From Tretioscincus oriximinensis (Eukaryota > Chordata > Lepidosauria > Squamata > Gymnophthalmidae), in the NCBI GenBank assembly GCA_022410635.1, contig JAJVDF010000415.1:94662-158661 (forward strand): a DNA stretch of 64,000 nt. The letters are read 5' to 3'. The notes beneath the pieces were generated by a model. The model saw nothing but the letters and a program-made list of their open reading frames with translations. It made no database searches and was not told the origin of the DNA. Made by a program: the position numbers and the translations under genes. Below, piece by piece: positions 57,814 through 64,000 of this stretch; position 1 is the stretch's first letter, and each line of letters begins with the position of its first letter.

Positions 57814-58399
57814 GTGAAAAGGTTTGTTTTGGGAGGCTAGGTGGACCTCTAAATCTAGGAGGTTCCCATTTGACTTGGGACATATTGTTAAGGTATATGG
57901 TTGAGGTTCTCGTTATCTGCAAACTAGTGTGAAATAGATCTTCTCTTCCCTCTTCTACTATGGTTCATTTGAATGTTACAGACCATAGACCAACTAAGAT
58001 ATTCAGTATCCTGACTTATCTACTCCAGTGGTCAACCACCTTTTTGGTGTATACTGATATATTAACAGATGATATCTTGGATCGTGCAAGTACTCTTGGG
58101 ATTTTATATACTATTTACAGGAAGTTGTGCTGACTCCAAAATTGCTTGAAATTTGTTGCTGAACTTTGGAATAGGATATCCCAGTGCATATAACATTGTT
58201 CCAGACCAAGAGCAATTCTGGTCCAGGGTGGATTGCCTGTCTTGGACTGAGTGTCTTCCTTTGGGCCTGCCTGTTGCTCAGAAGCAGCTCAGAGATGGTA
58301 GCTATATTTCCTTCCTCACTCTAATTTGCAAAAAAGGACAGGAAACATACCATTAAAAAAACCCACCAGAACATGGTGTGCTTCTGCAGCCAAAATTGG
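57814..58399. other. Unassigned stretch
   Basis: Nothing recognised. Confidence 0.35.
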
Positions 58400-59067
58400 T
58401 TGGTTAATTTATGTTGTTTCCACACAAGGTCTCCTACTGGGTTGGTGTCCCCACCGTACAATGTAACAGCGTTTGTATTGTCCTCCCAGGTTCCACTAGG
58501 GAGAAAGCTCCTTTGTCATGGGAAGAGTGGTTGCTGATGTTGTCACACATCAGTACAAAATAGTCCTGGTGTCTTTTGCACCATCATAGGGCCTGAGATA
58601 CATTGAGAAGATGCCAGTCAGGACTGCAAAATGGCAGTTGGCTGATGTGCATTGTAGCGACTTCCTGGTTCTTTGTGCACCTGAGTCACCAGCTCTGCAT
58701 GGACTTTTGAGGCAATTTGAACAAATTGGGGATTGTGTTATTTCAAGTTTAAACCCCATTTCGGGTTTTACCCTGCAGGAGAGGCCCTCCTGGTTGTACC
58801 ACCCCTTTCAACAGCCAGTGGAGTGGGAACTTCTCAGTGGTTGCCCCTTGTCTTTGGAACAATATCCCCCTCGAGGTGCGTCTATCATCATCACTGTGCT
58901 CTTTTAGTAGGTCCTTGAAGAAGCACCTCTTTTGCCTGGCCTTTGGCTGAAGAAATGCCATCTCTATCCCTACTTTTAATATTGTTTTATACTTTTTTAA
59001 TTTTTGTAGTTATGTTTTACTGTTTTTGCCGCCCTGAGACCTTCGGGTATAGGGCGGGGTATAAGTA

Positions 59068-59118
<51 letters not shown>

Positions 59119-59121
59119 ATA
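58400..59121 (+). mobile_element. L2-like LINE 3' end with AAAT tail
   Basis: The plus strand reads, across decay, WNNIPLEVRLSSSLCSF and RSLKKHLFCLAFG, the WN.LP...R...SL..FK..LKT.LF block found at the C-terminus of L2-type LINEs. It is followed by a short AT-rich UTR, GCCGCCCTGAGACCTTCGGG, TATAGGGCGGGGTATAAGT and an AAATA-type run to 59121. It is 5'-truncated. Confidence 0.65.
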
Positions 59122-60507
59122 GTGTGGAAGGGACTATACTGTAACTTGTGGTCCATGACTTGGCCTATACTATTTTAGGTCTTAGATTTTGAAGATTGGT
59201 CCAAACGAAATCAGTTACTCAGCTGTCTGTCTGCTCCTTCTTACTGATACTATTGAATAAGGGTTAATTTAAAGCCTGCACAATCTGAAGAAAAAGCAAA
59301 GCTGCTACTAATGCGGTACATTTTAGTCTTTATTCCTTGAAATGCACAGAGAAAAGAATAGCTCCCTTCCCAAGGATCTCACACGCTAACCTTTTACATA
59401 CATACAAAGTTTGTTTGTGTATGTGTGTCCACAATAAACAAGATATTTCACAGCCACTCAGATTAGTTTCTGGCTTGGTGAAAAGATTTCAGTACACTGT
59501 TAATGTGTCATTACCTATTGTGCAATGGATAGGAAAGTCATCAGCAATTAGGAAGAAAAAAAAATGACACCCTTTAGCCATAGTTTGTTTCTCTGCATAC
59601 AAGAAATCAAGTCTTTCAAAAGTTCTGGAACACTAGCTTGCTAAAACTGTCAATTTTAAAAATATTATTTTGCACCATCTGGATTTTTTATTTTATTTTA
59701 ATGAGACAGATTCTATATCAATCCTGCAACTGAGAACTTCAATTTCTCCTGTGATTATTTTGGGTGAGGAAATAAAAATAGCAAACATGTCCTTTCTTGA
59801 TAATATTTCCCCTTTCAGCCTCTCCTTTCAATAACCACTTTCAGAGCTAGTCCACAACCCCAAGGGGCTTAAATGGTCTTTCGTTGCCACAGACCTTAGC
59901 AGTACCGGCCTAGTATTGGCGCTTGCGAAATGCATTTCATGCCTCATCTGTTACCTAAATGAGATGTGAAAGCAGTTCACACCTCGTTTACATTTGTGTT
60001 GTTTTATAGAACAGCACAGACACAGTTTGGTGAAAGTAATGAAATGAGGTCACCCACCCAGTTCTTTCCTTGGATTGCATCCACGCAGCCTGATCCTCCC
60101 GATGTATCAGGTGGGAAATGAATCTCAGAAGCTCTTCACAGAAAATCTCCACTTTGTCATTTTTTGCCAATATTTTATTTCCCTACAAAAGGTTATTACG
60201 CTGTCCAGGTGAAGGCATCAAGCAGTAAGTCTGGGTGTCAAAACCNAACTTTCCGCCGACGGAAACCAGCCAATGATACACAGTCTGTAACAATCACAAT
60301 CTAAATTGACTCTTCCACCTCAGAGTAGGTTTTGTAAACCCATTACCTGCTTGCAAGATTGATGCACCTGTGCTTTTATTTTTAGCTTTTCTCAGTGGGT
60401 GCACACCTGTGTGATGCAAGGAACTATTCTGGAGATAAATCAACAGTCTTCTGAAGCTACACATACCAATGGTAGACTGGCAATTGCAAGGACATTATCC
60501 ACTCTGA
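59122..60507. other. Unassigned stretch
   Basis: Nothing recognised. It has one N base at 60246. Confidence 0.4.
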
Positions 60508-60578
60508 CATGTTCTTACACATGTTTTCAATCCTTCCTCAGTCCTGAAGAACTGGTCTAAACCAGGATTAAGAAAAAA
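60508..60578 (+). mobile_element. Palindromic MITE family, half copy
   Basis: ACATGTTTTCAATCCTTCCT, CAGTCCTGAAGAACTGGTCT, AAACCAGGATTAAG. The left arm only. Confidence 0.55.
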
Positions 60579-61561
60579 TATTGGAATAGCACCTGAAGAG
60601 GAAAAGCTCAGATTTTCTCATTTTGGAAGTCTTGGCAGCTCTGTGGTACATTTGAGGTACCTTGGTGAACTGGAAGCCTTAAATCCACTCATGCTATTAA
60701 TGCAGTACTCCACATATCAGTAATATGTTAGCGGTGAAAGGGACCAAGGATCTCAATAGACACCTTTCCTTGATACCCTTGTATGACTTTTATGATCTGC
60801 AAGGGATCAAATCATGGTTTAAGGAGACCAAAATAAGATTTTGAATAGTTAAGTTTCCAATGGATTATAAGATTTACAGATAGTGTCATCTTCTAAGTGT
60901 CCTCTCAGCTCTTAAATATATATATATTATCCACCTTTCTTTTGAAAGGCATTGTTGCCATTTTCCTCTCTCAATCTTAGTTTCAGACTTTTTATGGGAC
61001 ATTGCTTCATTATTTCCAACTTTTCTTTTTGTGAACAATGTGCCTGGAAAGCTGAGAAAAAACTGAAATATAAAATTAGCTGTAGGAAATGGGGTCTTAA
61101 GGTAGGGGGAAAGGTTTGCTCAGCTGTTAAAGTGCTCATTAAATAATTGACACCATCGTAGGAAGCAGTTTCTCTAGGGTTGGAATCTGAGTGAAGAAAT
61201 GAGGAAGTATAACTTTTCTTAATTAGAATGGTTCTTTATGTTCTATATGACTTGTTGCTTCAATTTTATATTTTTTCCTACTATAAAACAATTCAGTAAT
61301 TTTGTACTTGCCAATGTAGCATCCTAGAAGTCTCTCTTCCATACACTGGTGANCACATCAAGATCTCCCTTAGACTGGATTTAGAATGAACTTCTATACC
61401 ATCATTATGTTTCTTTCTTTGAGTAGTGCTTTCTTTCAGTAGTGCTTAATGTAATAAAACATGATAACTGATTATTTTTAATGAGATGTTTCTTCTGCAA
61501 TATCTTCTCCAGAGCATTTTTGTGAAAATCTAATCTCTTTTCTCTGAAATATGTTGTTCTA
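60579..61561. other. Unassigned stretch
   Basis: A short TA-rich run lies near 60917-60930. Nothing else recognised. Confidence 0.35.
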
Positions 61562-61650
61562 TTTTTAATCCACTTTCAGTCCTGAAGAACTGGCCCATTT
61601 TGGGGGGGTTTACTCCAGGTTTCCAGGACCAAAGATGTATTAAAATACAT
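61562..61650. mobile_element. Palindromic MITE family, copy
   Basis: TTTTTAATCCACTTTCAGTC, CTGAAGAACTGG on the left and TTTCCAGGACCAAAGATGTA, TTAAAATA on the right, with a G-run in the loop. Confidence 0.65.
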
Positions 61651-62429
61651 GTCAAATCAAGTTTATTGTTGAAGCTATACCTTAACAAAACAATTGTATT
61701 TTAACCCACTTTGTTTATTAAATTGTTTTGTTATGACTATAACTCCAGCAATAAACTTGATTCAATATGTCAGAACACACCAAGTCCCCCCTCACACCAG
61801 GTATATAGGTAGGGAATATATCTTATAATTGCTGTATAGGGCACTGTATTGTTTTCATCATTTTTAGAAAAGGCATTATTAGATACNTTAATTAGAAAAT
61901 TCTGCAAACTGTATAAATATTGATTATAGAAACCATTCAAAGATGTGAAATACGGACATATTTTCCCAGAGCTGATAGTAATTAAAATGATCAGTGACAA
62001 ATAAGACAGTTTCTGAACAAGCAGATTTTTCATACCAATCTTCAAAACAATTCTCTGCTTTTAATAGTTGCTGACCAGTAGCTGGAAGGATAGCAACATG
62101 GAGATCTACTATTTTCACAGAAGATTTGACACACAATGCCAGGCTGAACAGCCTTGGGCTCCATAAGGTCTTTAAAAAGTCTATAATCCGGCTGTGCAAA
62201 ACAAATCTACTGCAAGTTGAAAGTGGCAAAGTATTGGCACACACTATCTGATGTGTATCTGGATGGCAATCATGATTTCCGTTCAGTAGCTTCATTGGCA
62301 GAGTCAAAAAAGGCCCTAAGCAGGTGATAACCACATGTCTCTGCACCCATTGGGCACTTAGTCTACTATTATACAAAATATTTTTAAAATTGGCATACAA
62401 CAGATATGGGAATGCTTACCTTTGGTCTT
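61651..62429. other. Unassigned stretch with a 158-codon minus-strand ORF
   Basis: Minus-strand 62400-61924 is open for 158 codons (its middle reads LCVKSSVKIVDLHVAILPAT), continuing in another frame to 61770. I recognise no domain. It abuts the 5' edge of the plus-strand L1 at 62430, so a 5'-inverted L1 segment is possible, but no L1 motif supports that. Confidence 0.25.
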
Positions 62430-63085
62430 GATGGAACATTGAGGAACAGTTATGGGAAATTATTTCAGTATATGATTATGGCTTCAAGATTATTATATGC
62501 AGAAGGATGAAAGAATTCAGTGCTATCCAGCATGGAAAATTGGCTACTGTAAAGGACAGGCTTGGCAGAAATGGACAAATTGACATGTTAGTTTAAAGAA
62601 AGAACATTATTAATATTGCTTCAAAATTGAGAACTTCTTATTGATTTCTGAATAAGGGAAAGACAGATCCAAATGGACTTTGGTAGAGTGATGGGACTAT
62701 GTAGTTGATTTTGCCAAATTTGATCTATTAAGAGAAAAAAGTTTAAAAGGGACTGGCATATTTAAATCCCCCATGGATATTGAAATGGGGAAAGCTCATT
62801 GCCTATGCGCAATTATCCACTAATGTATGTCTTGATGTCTTTTCTGGAATTAAATCTTATATCTTAAGTCAATTTCAGCCTGTTGGGGAGGGTGGGGGGA
62901 GGATGTCAATTTTTGTTGGTTTGTTATGTGCATGTAATATAGTTATGGCACTTATGTTGTTATGTATTCTCCCCCAAACTTCATATTTGTGGTTTTTTTT
63001 AATATATACGTTCGATATGTTTGTTATGTTCATTAATATGTTTTGTTATATTCTTTAAAATTTAAAAATAATAATAATAAAAAAT
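62430..63085 (+). mobile_element. L1 3' end with UTR and A-rich tail
   Basis: The plus strand, across small shifts, reads LLYAEGWKNSVLSSMENWLL-like sequence, then NGQIDML, RKNIINIASKLR and DPNGLW. This is the very C-terminus of L1 ORF2. An AT-rich 3' UTR with a short G-rich stretch (GGGGAGGGTGGGGGGAGG, about 62884-62901) leads to an AATAATAAT-type tail ending near 63085. G-rich 3' UTR tracts are common in L1. The element is 5'-truncated. Confidence 0.72.
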
Positions 63086-63278
63086 GAATAAGGGAAAGAG
63101 TGATATAGAGATTTGGTGACTAGTCTATGTGAATTGATGAAAGAAGTAAAACAATTAATACTGTTTCATTAATACTGTCTTATTTAATTGTTAAAAGAAT
63201 GATAGGAAGTCTCTTTTCGTATAAAATAGTATAAGAAAATATATAATATTAAAATATAACTTTGAAGTGCCTTATAAA
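63086..63278. other. Unassigned stretch
   Basis: AT-rich, nothing recognised. Confidence 0.3.
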
Positions 63279-63280
63279 TA

Positions 63281-63476
63281 GGCTGATCAGATGACCCCTT
63301 TTTTTGGGGGGTGAAAACTCGGTTTTGGGGTGCCTCCTGGTTTTTGTTGAGGAAAAAATAATAATAATTTTTTTCGGGGAAAAAAAAAGTTTTTTTTTTT
63401 AAATTCCTCAGCAAAAATGGGGAGGCATCCCAAAAACAGGTTTCCACCCCACAAAAAAGGGGTCATATGGTCAGCC
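63281..63476. mobile_element. Foldback MITE (GGCTGATCAG ends), complete copy
   Basis: 196 bp flanked by TA (63279-63280, 63477-63478). It starts GGCTGATCAGATGACCCC and ends with the inverse of GGCTGACCATATGACCCC. Arms pair through GGTGCCTCCTGGTTTTTG and its complement around an A/T-rich loop. Same family as 28777-28965. Confidence 0.87.
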
Positions 63477-63763
63477 TAATAAAATATCATTAAATTCAAG
63501 TGTGGATGGGCAGAAAAATGAATGAATATACAGTTTGAATGGTCTGATGAAAATAAATTAGCTTTCAGTTTAAAAGTCAGAAGTAAAGATGGCCTGTTCC
63601 AGAGAGAGGGTACTCTAAAATATGCTGCATTTCCTACTGATTCTCCCTAGTCTTTATCATTAACCATCAATAGTGTTTTCCAGGTTTCCTTTCCATTGAT
63701 TTTGACAGCAGTGTTCTGGTATTATTATTAGTTTAGGGCATTTATAATTATTTCTCAGTCTAA
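63477..63763. other. Unassigned stretch
   Basis: Nothing recognised. Confidence 0.3.
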
Positions 63764-64000
63764 GGCTGCTTGCACAAAGCATATTTCTATCTCGATTGAA
63801 GCAAGATCAGGACGAGTCCAGCACACGGGTTATGGGTTTTTCACCAGTTGTCCTGCAATAAACACAGTTTTTCCTGGAATAAACTATTGCTGGGATATTC
63901 AGGCATCATTCCGGAGAACCTTTGTCCTCTCGTGGCCAACCCTTGACCTCTCCCGAGCGTATGCATGTGTACAAATTAGGCACAAGAGGTTAAAACAAGT
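63764..64000 (+). mobile_element. Possible TIR element running off the right edge
   Basis: After a TAA (63761-63763) the sequence starts GGCTGCTTGCACAAAGC, similar in pattern to the GGCTGCATCCACA end at 57397. The other end would lie beyond the window, so this rests on one terminus. Confidence 0.35.

Noticed and set aside
59068..59121. CRISPR-like or satellite array of AAAT units
   Set aside because: It is the simple tail of an L2-like LINE; there are no spacers, and the host is a vertebrate.
62780..63058. Hydrophobic 92-codon frame resembling a membrane protein
   Set aside because: It lies in the AT-rich 3' UTR of an L1 and ends at its A-rich tail.

Overview
This window looks like nuclear DNA of a squamate reptile (lizard or snake). 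It is AT-rich, has scattered single N calls, and carries the usual squamate mix of old transposable elements: 5'-truncated CR1 and L1 LINEs, an L2-like LINE, Penelope-like elements, several tRNA-headed SINE families, solo LTRs, and many short DNA transposons. I could not narrow the clade further. I found no convincing host protein-coding exon, tRNA, rRNA or other host RNA gene. The longest open frames are retroelement remnants, shadows of repeats, or unassigned. The segment is best read as intergenic or deep intronic sequence.

Layout. 1-10 kb: an L1 3' fragment, a SINE with an expanded GAA/GAAAAA tract, a hAT-like element and a mariner-type MITE. 10-20 kb: a CR1 3' end inside an unnamed dispersed repeat (repeat X), a hAT-type element with a perfect 8-bp target duplication, a second copy of repeat X, a possible LTR, and one copy of a palindromic MITE family. 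20-31 kb: a Penelope GIY-YIG remnant, a second L1 fragment of the same family as the first, the 5' half of a CR1 (esterase-type ORF1 and start of ORF2) interrupted by a GC-rich hAT-type element, more CR1 3' ends, and a palindromic Penelope terminus inserted in CR1 with a 14-bp target duplication. 31-45 kb: a duplicated purine block, the best CR1 3' end, two solo LTRs with perfect 5-bp target duplications, and more SINEs. 45-64 kb: a SINE nested in a SINE, a Penelope endonuclease remnant, an L2-like LINE whose 3' tail is shared by a SINE family, a Harbinger-like MITE nested in a Penelope end, an L1 3' end with tail, and a TIR element running off the right edge.

The genes do not work together as a pathway. 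What the window does show is layered insertion history: CR1 in repeat X, Penelope in CR1, hAT in CR1, MITE in Penelope, SINE in SINE. It also shows LINE-SINE pairs that share 3' tails. The least familiar items are repeat X (three copies), a palindromic MITE family (about six copies), and the GC-rich hAT-type element. All calls come from reading the sequence by eye; no database search was run, and family names are by resemblance.
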